A stretch of 64,000 nt of DNA from contig NC_079244.1 of the NCBI RefSeq assembly GCF_028009165.1, forward strand, positions 3,348,001 to 3,412,000, in the 5' to 3' direction. This DNA is from Akanthomyces muscarius. Taxonomy: Eukaryota; Ascomycota; Sordariomycetes; Hypocreales; Cordycipitaceae. Below, in pieces: positions 1 to 11,356 of this stretch. The notes under the pieces are model-generated. The model saw only the letters and a program-made list of their open reading frames with translations. It had not been told where the DNA came from and did not search any database. How positions within the stretch are numbered: position 1 is the stretch's first letter; each line of letters starts with the position of its first letter. The translations under genes and the position numbers were made by a program.

Positions 1-851
1 GGAGCCCGAGCACAGCGAATACCCGAGAATACGGATGAACGTCTTTGCGTCTTATGGCAGAATTGAGGGGCAAAACATACTCTGCAGCTACGAGACAATC
101 GGTGACGGCGATGGTGAGTCTTTAGGTACACATCGTGTACGTGGGATCGAGAGTAAGATGCCAAGATGGGCTTTCTTCAGCTTCTCCAGATACAGATGCG
201 TACTAACGACAAAAATGGAAATTAACATGTTGGAAGCCTTGCAACATGATGCAAGTAATGCTGATCTGGAAGGAGTTGAATATAGCTGAACAGAATTGCA
301 GCACCTGCGCCCAGTTCACCAGTCTAGTTTCTTTCAGCTTGAAAAACAATTCTGACCGACAGGCCGTTAGTGGTTGTCGAGATTCGCACTAGTCATACTA
401 GTCATACTAACACGACAGAGGCGGCGCCCCAACCGTGTCCCTTTCGGGGTCCTGCATCGGGTATGCATTGCGGCTCGTCCGATGCGATTTCAGCCCAGCT
501 TGGCATCTTGCCGTCGTCCACCAGATTTATGATGTCATGTTTCACGTTAGCAGGAAGAGCTGAAAATGTTCGTCTGCTGAATCCACAAGACTAATTGTCG
601 AAGCTAGCTCTAGCGCTTATGTGTAAAAACCATTCATCGTTTCCTGTTGTGCTTTGAGCCGCGGCCGTGGTGTCGTCTAGGCCTCAGTAGTTCGCCCCCT
701 CCCAATTGGGCAGATGAGGACGAGCCTAAATGGCTAGAAACAGAATTGTTGCGCACTATACGAATCCAAAAACGTGATTGGCGGGAGGAGTGTCTGTCTG
801 TGGTTTCGAAACATTTTTTTCGGATATTGGTTTTTCTCCTATTGCCCTATC
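1..851. other. intergenic, no gene seen
   Basis: Only short open frames (under 100 codons) with no recognisable domain and no good splice chain are present. A short tandem repeat of 'actagtcat' lies near 388-410. The right end is the 3' flank of the minus-strand regulator gene. Confidence 0.5.
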
Positions 852-891
852 TCAACGAGTATTCTCCTGTTGCCCTGTCTCAACAAGGATC
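836..891. repeat. 28-bp imperfect tandem duplication
   Basis: Two adjacent 28-base copies (836-863 and 864-891) differ at a few positions. They overlap the end of the Zn2Cys6 gene. Because 28 is not a multiple of three, the second copy met on the minus strand is read in a new frame, and this gives the TGA that ends the protein at 852-854. Confidence 0.75.
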
Positions 892-2629
892 ATCTCTTCC
901 CAAGACAAGCCACGTCCTCCGAGAGCAATGGGCTTGTACGTGAACACGGCCAGACTACCATGCACATATCGCGAGTCTAAATCAACAGTCCACAGCCTGT
1001 CTAGGGTGGCTGGGAGTGAAGAGCCATCGGCAGACAGTGCTGTCTCCTCAATCTCCATGGTACGCTTCGCAAGACTACATATTAGTCGGGGATCCCACAC
1101 GCCTTCCTGGCGAGGATACGTTTTTAGTAACTCGATACATCGCCTCCGATGCTGACGATGTCGGCATTTCTTTCCGACCAGCCAGAGCTGCGGCATAATT
1201 TCCATATCAAAAGTAAAATCGCCACCTTTGCGCTGCAGGCCAAAAGACTGTAGTGACCGGACATAGAGCGCTATATACTCGTCGCAGAGATCCAAGATTG
1301 CCCGGAACTCGTCGAAATATGCGTCGTAACCGGATTCATCTGCGTCGAAACACGTGTGAAGCAGTATGACTAGTGACAGAAATTGGCTCTCGAGGACGAT
1401 ATGTACCATGCGTGATTCGGCCATATTTACCACTTCCCTTGTCACTGCTGCAGACGTAGCGCGGAAAGAAGCGCCCCACGAATTGAGATGCTCTAGCTGC
1501 AAATCGCGCCGAAGAAAACATTCAGACGGTGGTGTAGTAGCACTTTCCTTGTATCTGCTAACCTCAGCAGCAAATTTCAGCGTACACCCGACGAGTGTTG
1601 CGAGTGAAGTGCGCGCCTCATCCATGTACTGAAACAGGCTAACGCCGTCAACTGAGGGCTGTGCCACCCGTGACGAGGCCGCAAGCACGATGCGTTCCCG
1701 TAGCAGAGTTTCCGTCCGCCCGTAGAAGAATGCGGCAATGGTAAGCCGGTAGAAACCAGAGACAAGCGCCGACATGGCGCCATCGGCAGTCGTTGCCGAC
1801 CAGCCCGGCAGGCAGAGGCTTCCACCGCTGCGCTCGATACTCTGCTCCTTTGCAAGAATCCCCAGGCCGTGTTCAATGTGTAAAACTGCGCCGTCGTAAT
1901 CGCATTGCATCATGTTCAGGGCTGCAAAGAGAATGCAGCAAACCAGCGCCGCTGGAACTGCAACCCGGCCATGCCTATTTATCGATTGCTGAAGTGCTCG
2001 CACAGAGGCGCAATACGCGGCCGTAGCTACCACCCATTCCTCGGAGTTTGATATGGAGGTAATGGCGCCATCCAGCTGTGAACCTTGCAACTGTTTCGTC
2101 GTCGATGGTTTGACAAGTGGAGAGCGAAACGCCGCCTCATGCATGGAGCTAAAGGCCACGACGGCCGAGTTGACAGCATCCTCTTGCTGGCCGAGCTGCA
2201 CAATAAGCGCCTTGATCCACCGGAACTGGGAGCCGCCAAAGACTGACTCGAAGCAGCAATGATAGAAATATTCCCACCCGCGTGTGCGAGTGGACAGGGA
2301 ATGGTGGACCAACGACCGAGCGGGCGGCGCTACGGGTATCTCGTGGCTTTGCCGCCAGCCCCGGATGCACACTTTCGGGGCCGGCTCGTAGCCATCACAT
2401 TTGCGGCCTGTCGAAGTGCATCGCTTACAATTAGGTTTTGTCTCATCACATTTTACTCTTCGTATCCTTGAAGCGTAGCGAAATCAGCATCACGGCGGTA
2501 TGCGAGAATGTGAAGAGCCCGAAGGGGAATAACGAACCTGCAGGTTGAACAGCCATTTTTAGAACGGCTTCCACCAATGCGAATCCCTTTGGAGCGATAA
2601 CATGCCTTGCTGACTGACGGCACAGTCAT
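852..2629 (-). CDS. Zn2Cys6 fungal transcription factor
   Basis: Nuclear DNA-binding regulator of the Gal4-type family. Two exons are inferred: 2629-2538 and 2466-852, with a 71-nt intron (2467-2537, GTTCGT...AAG), giving 568 residues. Splicing rebuilds a canonical zinc cluster, C-X2-C-X6-C-X6-C-X2-C-X6-C, starting at about residue 27 (NGCSTC) and ending in GRKCDGY. The intron interrupts the cluster just after the second cysteine, a common place in this family. The remainder looks like the usual alpha-helical fungal regulatory region. I chose the ATG at 2629 because it gives a short basic leader before the cluster. It is the nearest regulator to the mycosporine-like genes, so a pathway-specific role is possible but unproven; a sterol-glucosyltransferase-like gene lies between. 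The C-terminus is set by a tandem duplication and may be recently altered. Confidence 0.85.
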
Positions 2630-3340
2630 GGGAAAGCGAGACGAAGAAAATCGGGCTCGGCCAGCCTTGATGGACGTCTTTTTGTTGAACCAGAGAGCAT
2701 TCGACGCAGTATATACTGTCAAGCGATAAAAGGCACGCACAATCTTCTGTGCAGATCTTATGCCAACGGCGCTACTCGCAAGGCTGCAGCATTGGGTGCT
2801 TGCTAGCTGACGCGGACCAGGCTGCGATGGGCAGTGGTATACGAAATAAGGCCGACACAAGATACCGACGCGATCCGAGCAAGGCTAAAGGCGGTGCCGT
2901 CTCAGAAAGCAATCAGCGCAGAATTGAAAATGTGTAAAAGGCACAGCCCACGCAAAAGGAGGCTGTCGACATGCTGTCTAAAAGGCAGCTAGAGCATAAC
3001 GGGCTGCAGCTACGCCACTTTACTCCATAAAACTGTGGGAAAGAATCACTGTATGTAGTCTAGTTTGTCGGCCTAGACGAATATTGCCTAGTATCTCACG
3101 AGCGAGCCAATGCCAGAGCAGCGACACCAAAGATCGTACAAGGGTCTGCAGAGAGACATTCAATTCAGTTCTGGTATAAGTATGCGCCAAAACCTCGATC
3201 CGTTGCTCCCAAATTTTGACGATATATGAGTTAGTCGTCACGAGGCAGAACTAAGCGCCAACTGTGCATGAATATTATTCGAAGGCTATATTCGCAGTGG
3301 TCGACTGAAGGCAGTCAACGGTGAGCTACCCGTTCACAAC
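2630..3340. other. intergenic, divergent promoter region
   Basis: Separates the minus-strand regulator from the plus-strand glucosyltransferase, so both promoters must lie here. No coding signal is supported; no clear motif was identified. Confidence 0.5.
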
Positions 3341-6289
3341 ATGACCGACCCACAGCCTACAGAAGAGCGCGAGCCACGAGCAGCGTCAGACGTGCAACAT
3401 TATGTACTTGAACAAACCGAGGCGGTTCTTGCCGGACAGACGGGCCCCACCGCAACAGCGACTCAAGAATCTATCATCGAGGAGACAGACCTGCTCTCCG
3501 CCGATGTCATTCCTAATGACTGGCCGCCGCCTGCTTACGGCGATGCCCCCGGGGAAATTCACGCCGAGAAAGATGGCCTAGGAACCAGTGCTAATGTGAC
3601 CGTCGACGGACGCGTCAATATCCGAATCAATCAGCTAAACAGGCGTCTTTCTCAAATTTGTACGCCTGCCATAGCTCAACAGGCTCAGAGTGTGCAAGAC
3701 ACCCCCTCGCCCCCTCCTGTATACATTCCCCCATCATTGGGAGGAAGCGAAGGAGTTGCGCCACCCCCTCCACTAAATGTTGTCATTCAAGTTGTCGGGT
3801 CGCGTGGAGACGTACAGCCTTTCGTTGCTCTGGGTAAAGTCTTGAAAGACAGATACGGACACCGTGTCCGGCTGGCAACGCACCCCAACTTCAAAAAGTT
3901 TGTGCAGGGAAATGGCCTCGACTTTTTCAGTATCGGTGGCGATCCTTCGCAGCTGATGGCCTTCATGGTCAAGAATCCGAGCCTCATGCCGGGAGTTCGG
4001 AGCCTGGTCAGTGGAGACGTCAAGGAGCGACGAAGAGATGTTGCAGAGTACATCCAAGGCTGTTGGAGATCATGCTACCAGGCTGGTGACGGGATGCGCG
4101 GGGCCGCCGTTGGTGATGATGACTCGGAGAATGACGCAAGGCCCTTTGTAGCCGACTGCATCATCGCCAACCCTCCAAGCTTTGCTCATATTCACTGCGC
4201 AGAGAAGCTTGGCATCCCACTCCACATCATGTTCACCATGCCATACTCCCCCACGCAAGCTTTTCCACATCCACTCGCCAACATCCAGGCCTCTAACGCG
4301 GATACCAATCTCACCAATTACATCAGCTACGCCATGATTGAGATGCTCTCATGGCAGGGACTAGGCGACATCATCAACCGATTTCGCGCCAAGTGCCTCG
4401 GCCTGGACCCCATCAGTCGACTATGGGCACCCGGTATGCTGCAGCGTCTCAAAGTACCTCACACTTACTGCTGGTCTCCGGCGCTGATACCGAAACCAAA
4501 GGACTGGAGCTCTCTAATATCCATCTCGGGCTTCTACTTTCTCAACTTGGCCTCCGAGTACACCCTGTGCCCGGAGCTCCAGGCATTCCTCGACGCAGGC
4601 CCACCTCCAGTCTACATCGGATTCGGAAGCATCGTTTTGAACGACCCCAACGCAATGACCGAGCTTATATTTCAGGCTGTAAGAGAGACTGGCCAGCGCG
4701 TTTTGCTTTCCAAAGGCTGGGGAGGGATGGGGGCAGAGGAGCTCAACATACCCGAAAGTGTCTTCATGCTGGGCAACGTGCCGCACGACTGGTTGTTCAA
4801 GCGTGTTTCATGTGTTGTTCATCACGGTGGCGCTGGCACTACCGCTGCTGGTATTGCGGCTGGGAGGCCAACCGTGGTTGTTCCGTTCTTTGGGGACCAG
4901 CCTTTTTGGGGCGCCATGGTAGCCAGAGCCGGTGCTGGCCCGGATCCCATTCCTCACAAACACCTCACGGCGCAGAAGCTAGCAGATGCCATCAGTTTCT
5001 GCTTGAAGCCCGAAAGCCTAACTCGGGCAGAGGCTCTTGCGAATAAGATTGCAAATGAGCGAGGCGATGAAATGGGTGCTCGGTATTTTCATCAATATCT
5101 CGAAGTTGATAGACTTCGTTGTACCCTCGCCCCATCTCGGTCAGCCGTGTGGCGCATCAAGCGAACTCAGATCAGGCTTAGCGCTTTCGCAGCCTGTACT
5201 CTGGCAAATGAAAGTCTTCTCGACTTTCATGATTTGAAGCTTTTCCGACCGCGAGAATATGAAACCGATCAAGGCCCTTTGGACCCAATATCCGGAGGCT
5301 TTGTGGCGGCGTGTGGAGCGTTTGGCGGCATGGCCATGGGGCTGGCAGATATTCCTTCAGAGACGGTGAGGGCTGTGCAGCTTCCATTCAAGGGCAGTCG
5401 ACAGCCACCGAGTTCACCAAATGCTGGTGGTGCACCGAATATTGGAGGTCCGTCTGCAGAAGATGCTCGAATAAACCCAGGGGCTGTGAATGCTCAGTCA
5501 CAAGTCCCTACCTCCCGCCATGCTTCAAAGCTGTCAATAGCTTCGATGTCCAATTCGACGTTGGACGAATCAAAGGATAATTCACGAGAATCAGGACGGA
5601 TTCGAGTCCGCAATCGCGATACTTCGGGCTCCAGCAATGATCGCGACGTCATGGGCCCTACTGGTGTGCATATGACTAGGGGCATCGGCCACTTCGCATC
5701 CGCACTTGCCAAAGGACCAATGGACGTAGCGATGGGCCTCACGAAAGGATGTCATAATCTTCCTAAACTATGGGGAGACGACACGGTGCGCCCTCACGCG
5801 CAAGTCAGCGACTTCAAATCAGGTGCCAGGGCAGTCGGCAAAGAGTTTGGCCTCGGATGGTACGACGGAATCACGGGCTTAGCCACGCAACCATGGAGAA
5901 GTGCTCAGAAAGAAGGCGCGGGCGGGTTCCTCAAGGGCATCGGCAAAGGAACGGCGGGATTCATAGCCAAGCCATTGGCCGGTCTGTGCGGCGTTCTTGG
6001 ATACTCAATGAAGGGAGTGCATAAGGAGGTGCAGAAGCTGTTTGGCACCAATGTACAGAGCTACATTGTGGCCTCGCGAACGGCTCAAGGATATGAAGAG
6101 TGGCTACAGAGTAGCAATGCGGAAAAGCAAGAAGTCATTGCTCGGTGGAGGCTGGTTCAGAAGTACCTGAAGAAGAAACGTGATCGCGATGACATGTTGG
6201 AGGATATTTTGGAGGCGCATCAGGCTGGCAGAACGGACAGAGCTGCACAAGACTCTCAAGATCCGAGTACTACTAATATCCGTAACTAA
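3341..6289 (+). CDS. sterol 3-beta-glucosyltransferase-like protein (GT1/GT28) with VPS13-like C-terminal segment
   Basis: Intronless gene of 982 residues. Residues 1-140 are polar, proline-rich and probably disordered. A GT28-type N-terminal domain begins near residue 145 with VVGSRGDVQPF, the nucleotide-sugar glycosyltransferase opening seen in UDP-glucose:sterol glucosyltransferases. The C-terminal Rossmann half carries the donor-binding region with HHGGAGTT near residue 492, followed by PFFGDQPFWG. After a Ser-rich linker (about 680-780), residues about 830-905 have a glycine-rich amphipathic stretch (GITGLATQPW, GFLKGIGKGTAGF) like the C-terminal lipid-associated region of VPS13 proteins. 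The GRAM and PH domains of autophagy-type Atg26 are not apparent. It probably glucosylates a sterol or another lipid at a membrane. Whether it belongs to the neighbouring metabolite locus is unknown. Confidence 0.85.
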   Translation: MTDPQPTEEREPRAASDVQHYVLEQTEAVLAGQTGPTATATQESIIEETDLLSADVIPNDWPPPAYGDAPGEIHAEKDGLGTSANVTVDGRVNIRINQLNRRLSQICTPAIAQQAQSVQDTPSPPPVYIPPSLGGSEGVAPPPPLNVVIQVVGSRGDVQPFVALGKVLKDRYGHRVRLATHPNFKKFVQGNGLDFFSIGGDPSQLMAFMVKNPSLMPGVRSLVSGDVKERRRDVAEYIQGCWRSCYQAGDGMRGAAVGDDDSENDARPFVADCIIANPPSFAHIHCAEKLGIPLHIMFTMPYSPTQAFPHPLANIQASNADTNLTNYISYAMIEMLSWQGLGDIINRFRAKCLGLDPISRLWAPGMLQRLKVPHTYCWSPALIPKPKDWSSLISISGFYFLNLASEYTLCPELQAFLDAGPPPVYIGFGSIVLNDPNAMTELIFQAVRETGQRVLLSKGWGGMGAEELNIPESVFMLGNVPHDWLFKRVSCVVHHGGAGTTAAGIAAGRPTVVVPFFGDQPFWGAMVARAGAGPDPIPHKHLTAQKLADAISFCLKPESLTRAEALANKIANERGDEMGARYFHQYLEVDRLRCTLAPSRSAVWRIKRTQIRLSAFAACTLANESLLDFHDLKLFRPREYETDQGPLDPISGGFVAACGAFGGMAMGLADIPSETVRAVQLPFKGSRQPPSSPNAGGAPNIGGPSAEDARINPGAVNAQSQVPTSRHASKLSIASMSNSTLDESKDNSRESGRIRVRNRDTSGSSNDRDVMGPTGVHMTRGIGHFASALAKGPMDVAMGLTKGCHNLPKLWGDDTVRPHAQVSDFKSGARAVGKEFGLGWYDGITGLATQPWRSAQKEGAGGFLKGIGKGTAGFIAKPLAGLCGVLGYSMKGVHKEVQKLFGTNVQSYIVASRTAQGYEEWLQSSNAEKQEVIARWRLVQKYLKKKRDRDDMLEDILEAHQAGRTDRAAQDSQDPSTTNIRN

Positions 6290-6603
6290 GATTAAGTTCA
6301 AAATTTGATCGCGGCCGAAGGCTTTTGGGTGGACACCTTCAACATAGTTTCAAACAGGGAGTTTGCAAAATAACATAGCTAATGAATTATATTGGCTGCT
6401 GACTCACCGGGTATATAATAAATGAACTGATCTGTGGCTGAATTAGTGGTTTTCCTGCATAAGCTTCCCGCAAATTGCACGGGAATACCGATATATCCGA
6501 GCGGACCGTCAACAATTGTCGCAGCAGCTGCCGAGCACCGCAATCGAGGTGCGAAGATACAATTTTCCGCCAGCATGTAATGGAGTATACTGATGTGTTC
6601 TGC
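6290..6603. other. intergenic between convergent 3' ends
   Basis: Lies between the glucosyltransferase stop and the P450 stop. It is AT-rich and should hold both 3' ends. No gene is seen. Confidence 0.5.
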
Positions 6604-8556
6604 TCAAGTCGAGACTGGCTCGCGTCGAGTGATTCGGACGGGAAAGTCTTCGATAAGCCAGATACCCTGCACTTCACGTAAGTTATCCGCGTTGGAAAAC
6701 GCAAGGAAAGCAGCACTTACAGCATTTACAATGTTCAAGGGTCTTTCGGGCCTGGCCATGGCAAAGTCGAAACGCCTCATAAGCTGAGAAGACAGGCATT
6801 AGCTTATCACTCAGGCTTGCAGAAGACACAACTGTGGACTTACTTCGACAAAGAATTTGTTTAGCTCCATCAACGCCACAGGCTTACCCAGGCACTGATA
6901 CTTGCCAGCAGAGAAAACAAGATCAACAACGCGAGACATTAGACCGACGCGATGCTCATCCGCCTCGAGCCAGCGCTCTGGCAGAAACAGGCTGGCATCT
7001 TCGCCGAATACCTCTTTGGAGTGATATATCGCAAAGGGCGAGGTTCCGATCTGCGTTCCTCCGGGTATTTGCTTTCCATCGATCAAGTCCCCCTCCGGAG
7101 GCACAGTCTTGAAGAGCGGTCCGGCCGCAGGAGCCTTCAGACGAAGGCCCTCTTTGATAGCTGCCTGCAGGTAAGACAGCTGACGAGCTTCAGTGTTTGT
7201 CACAGGCGAAGAGATGGTGCCGGCCGCAATGCTATCGTCAATCTCCCTCTGCAGTTTAGCATAAGCGGTTGGGTTACTCAGAAGAGACAGCAGCATAATT
7301 CGGATGGTGGTTGCTGTGGTGTCACTCCCGGCAACAACATTCAGTAGCGATTCGCGAGAAGCCTCCTCTTGACTCAGGCCGTGCCGTATGAATGATTGAA
7401 GCATGTCGCGTTTCGACGTAGCATTTGGCCCGAACCGCTCATCCACTTTGTCGTTTGCAACGCTATAGCAATAAAAGGTTAGTATTGAACTTTGACAACA
7501 TGTCTATGGTATATACGTACCCAATGAATGCGCCGAATCCTACCCGGTCGCTTTCTTTCGGCAACAGGCCTCTGAAAAGAGGGGAATGTAGCAGCGTGAC
7601 AACAAATGGGATGTTTGCCATGACCAAAGTAATGGGAAAGAAGGATCGGGTAATTTTTATAAAGTCAAAAACGTCATCATCACGTTCCATGTACCCGAAA
7701 GCTTGCCCGAATGCCAAGTCACTGATGACATCCAGAGTGAAGTACTGCACTTTGCGAGCAATATCTACGGGCCGATATTGCCCGTGCGTGGATACATATT
7801 TGTCTTCTATAAGATTGATGAGGTGCGTGATATGCTCGTCGATTGTGCGCTCCATGGATTCATTCTCTTTGCCCGAATACTAGAAGCGGTTCAGCAAGGC
7901 TGCAAGACCAAGGGTGACGTAGCAGACAGTTACACTCTCCTGGTAGGAGAGAAACCAGCAGGCCGTCGGAAATTGGCCAAGTAAGTTCGGAGTATATTCA
8001 GAAATTGAAAGACTTACACCAGGCGCCATTTTATTACGCAGTTTCATATGTTCGTTGTCGTCTCGCATGGAAAACAGATTGTCCTTGCCGGGCTCAAACC
8101 GCAGCGCATTGTACCCTTGGATGTTATTATTAAATGTGAACAGCATCGGCAGACGATTATCGAATGAGCTTACATGGCCCACGAGAATATTTCGAATTGG
8201 CAGCCATCATGCGTCGCAGCATCTCCGGATCATCCGTGGCCAGCTCGTTCGGCCCAATGCGTACTAGCGAACCTGCAAAGCAATGCGATCCTTAGCCTCA
8301 TGCAATAATGTTGAGCGAGGTCCGGGGGCCACAACTTACCATATTTCTCGTTTGCTTCTTGGATTGCGTAGGGCTGCTGGCCTTTGAGGGATTGGGACAC
8401 CATCCAGTACTTGGAGAGGGCGGCCCAGAAGGGCCCCGGCACATGAGACAGGCGGGACCAGCTACGTAGGGTGTCCCATAGCAGCAGCGCCGCGGTGAGG
8501 CTGGCAATCACCGAGAAGTAGACAGAAGATGAATTCTGCAAGAGTATCGATAGCAT
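6604..8556 (-). CDS. cytochrome P450 monooxygenase
   Basis: Haem-thiolate oxidase of the ER membrane. Seven exons are inferred: 8556-8340, 8272-8174, 8115-8018, 7879-7521, 7462-6844, 6783-6721 and 6666-6604, giving 505 residues. An N-terminal hydrophobic anchor (about residues 10-30) is followed by a HVPGP hinge. The I-helix motif AGSDTTATT, the K-helix ExxR within KEGLRLKAPA, the PERW region and the haem-binding FSAGKYQCLG are all present; the protein ends in a typical GIWLIEDF...VRITRRE tail. It therefore looks intact. It starts 271 bp from a divergent methyltransferase gene, suggesting shared control, and lies next to a mycosporine-type gene set. A role oxidising that product is inferred. 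Substrate cannot be read from sequence. Confidence 0.9.
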
Positions 8557-8827
8557 TGCGACCAGTTGGCTCCCTGAAAGTCTTGAAATACGTATTTACA
8601 GGCGCGATCGGTCGAAATCGGGATTTCCGGCAGTTGCTCTCGAAGACACCGTACGGCTTTCTTGGCGGAGATCGCAATATAATACTATATAACTAGCAGT
8701 AAGTCGGTGTGCGGAATAACATTGATGCGCACTCCCGTGATAGATCCAATATTAAAAAGGCGTCCTATATCCCCGCTTCGACTATCACCACTCCATCAAA
8801 CGCGACTAGACTAGCCCACTAGTAGCA
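8557..8827. promoter_or_regulatory. shared divergent promoter of P450 and methyltransferase
   Basis: The start codons of the P450 (-) and the LaeA-like methyltransferase (+) are only 271 bp apart, so this short segment must serve both genes. An AT-rich 'aatattaaaaa' lies at about 8750-8758 on the methyltransferase side. No specific operator was identified. Confidence 0.55.
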
Positions 8828-10552
8828 ATGACGGACCGCCACACAATCGAGGAGAGACGCACCGAGTCTCATCGCGAAGCTGAGCCAATAACTACGCAGA
8901 ATCAGGCTGCGCACCCTACTATAGAAGTTCAGGCTCCTATTGTTCGTCTACGCCCGGCCTTGGACCCTTCCGATGGTGATGAACCTAACTCTCGCGCGAT
9001 AGGCTGCTGCGACCGATAGCATCAGTGATGTCGATTCGGCATTAGGAGAAGTGAGCATGACCGTTTCGCTACTAATATACATATCGAAATGTCTTTATAA
9101 TATTAATCACTCCTTGTAGGATATTGATTCATCCGTTGCCTCGCTCTCATCGAGCATCTTAGACTATCATGAAGAGAACGGCCGTAGCTATCACGCCCTG
9201 AGCCGCGGAAGTGAGTTTGAGACGGCCTAAACTCTTAATCGCTTTTACAGGAGGCTGTGGAACTAACCGATGATCAGAATATGTTCTTCCCAATGATGAG
9301 GTCAGTCATTTTCTAGTCGGCCATACCGTTCCTTGACCGGGATATCGTGGTTGCTGACACCGAACTGCCAAAATCCAGATGGAAAACGATAGACTAGGTG
9401 CGTCCTGCTATGTGAAATGCCTCGGAATTGTCTAACATACGAATTGCAGATCTTCAGCACGAGCTGTATGTAAGGACTTTGCGAGGGAACTTGGCACTAT
9501 GTCCCAAGAATCAAGGAGCAAAACGCGTTCTTGATATAGGAACAGGCACTGGTTTATGGGCGATTGACTATGGTAATGCCCAGCCCTCCCACACTGATGG
9601 TATTTCCAAGGTCTAATCGAATATGCAGCGGATGCAAATCCCGACGCCGAGGTCCGATACTTCCCAGGGTACCCTGGTTTTCTTCAAAACCACGTGGCCG
9701 GGATCGCAGCTAACATCTTGTGTAACAGGTGATCGGTGTGGATCTGAGCCCGATACAGCCGACCTTGTGAGTTGCGTTGACGGGGTAATCCGCAGTCTAT
9801 GCATTTCTGCGCCGCGATGTCCAAAACATATAGGATATTTTACTAATTGATGTTGCTGCAACAGTGTTCCACCCAATGTCAGCTTCGAGGTCGATGACCT
9901 TGAGAAAGAGTGGACGTGGTCAAAAAAATTCGACTTCATCTTTGCCCGCATGATGCTTGGCTGCTTTGAAGACCTTCCGCGGATCATCCAGGTCGCTTTC
10001 GACAACCTTGAACCCGGCGGCTATCTCGAGCTGCAGGACATGTCTCTCCCTGCGCAGTCAGATGACAAGACGTTGCACCCCGAGAGCTACCTCTCAGAAT
10101 GGTGCCGACGATGTTTTGAAGCTGGCCTGAACCTCAAGCGGCCCATTTTCCCCGTCACAGAATACAAAAATTACCTCGCGGCGGCTGGATTCGAAGACAT
10201 TGTCGAGGTGCAAAAGAAGTGGCCGACCAACAACTGGCCACGCGACAGAGAGTTCAAAGACCTAGGTATTCTCGCATACGCCAACATCGCGGGCGGACTG
10301 GAGGGCTTGTCACTCGCTCACTTCACTCGAGGCCTGCAATGGACACCCGACCAGACGCTGCTGTTCTGCATGCAGACGAGAGATGATCTAAGAAATACCT
10401 CCATACATGCCTATTGGCCCATGTGAGTCAGCACATATGGTGCCCGCAGGCGGCGCGACGACTTGATCCTCGACTATTGTCTAGGCTAACGCATCTGTCG
10501 CCTTAGATACTTTGTCTACGGACGAAAACCATATCCACCAACTCAGTCGTAG
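8828..10552 (+). CDS. LaeA-like SAM-dependent methyltransferase
   Basis: Class I methyltransferase of the fungal family related to the secondary-metabolism regulator LaeA; many members sit in metabolite clusters. Ten exons are inferred: 8828-8941, 9003-9050, 9120-9210, 9278-9300, 9379-9397, 9450-9572, 9629-9651, 9729-9766, 9865-10422 and 10507-10552, giving 360 residues. The family hallmarks are visible: SSILDYHEENGRSYHA, then KYVLPNDE, then motif I VLDIGTGTGLWAIDY, the acidic ADANPDAE, VIGVDLSPIQP, and FDFIFARMM ahead of GGYLELQD. It ends in YFVYGRKP. Three exons are only 23, 19 and 23 nt long. Family members may modify small molecules or act as regulators; the divergent P450 favours a tailoring role, but this is inference. 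Confidence 0.88.
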
Positions 10553-11356
10553 GCGGCGTTTTATATGGCGTCGTTGAAAGGGCTAATCGGTACCGGACAG
10601 AGGCAACGCGGCTGGAGAACCGAGACAAAAGAACTGCCGCGCCAAGGAAAAAAATACAACACCTGTATTCCGGCACATGTTTTGCGTTTAGCTCATCTCC
10701 GCTGTGGCTCGCTACCGTTTTGACGATTTTGCTGTCGTTGCGAACCAAATAACCGGTTGTTGGCAGCTTGCGACAAGTAGCTTCCAGAATCACACAGCGG
10801 CGGTTCTGAGCAGTCGTGTTGGTGGTAATTGGGGTGTTTCTGTATGAATATCGCGTCGCGATGCAATACCACGTATATATATATATATCAAATTCGCAAA
10901 CACCGTCCCGGTCAACAGTGGATCGAGGACGATCACACGTTGATGGGGCGAATTCGGTGGGCGCCACGAGGGCCCAATGCAAGATAACATAAATGAGACG
11001 TCTTTCTGAGTACATTTGAGCCTAGTTTCGCGGTTTCGTAAGTTTACCATTGACAGGTAGTCAAGTGAACTGGTGTAATCTCTATGTCTTCTAATAATTG
11101 GCCACTATCAAAATTTGCATCCACAAAGTGAAGCGATTGTCGCGACTTGACAGAAGCAATGCTCTGTACTCGTGCTCTGTACTCGTTTTGACGCTGGCTT
11201 ACTTTCGCATTTTGTCTGGGAATGCAGAGTTTTAGAATTTAATAATTCTTATTGAGCAGCAATCGACTCGTGCGCTCTGTTTTCTTCTTTATCTTTGCCT
11301 TGGCCAACCAAATTGCCGGCCATTCTGGATCGAGTATGAACAGGTTGGGAATATGC
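10553..11356. other. intergenic, no gene seen
   Basis: Lies between the convergent 3' ends of the methyltransferase and the gadusol-type synthase. A minus-strand open frame (10503-11015) has no domain, no coding-like composition and overlaps the methyltransferase end. A short AT microsatellite (atatat) lies near 10874-10888. Confidence 0.5.

Noticed and set aside
10503..11015. 170-residue minus-strand open frame
   Set aside because: No domain, composition unlike a protein gene, and it overlaps the end of the methyltransferase.
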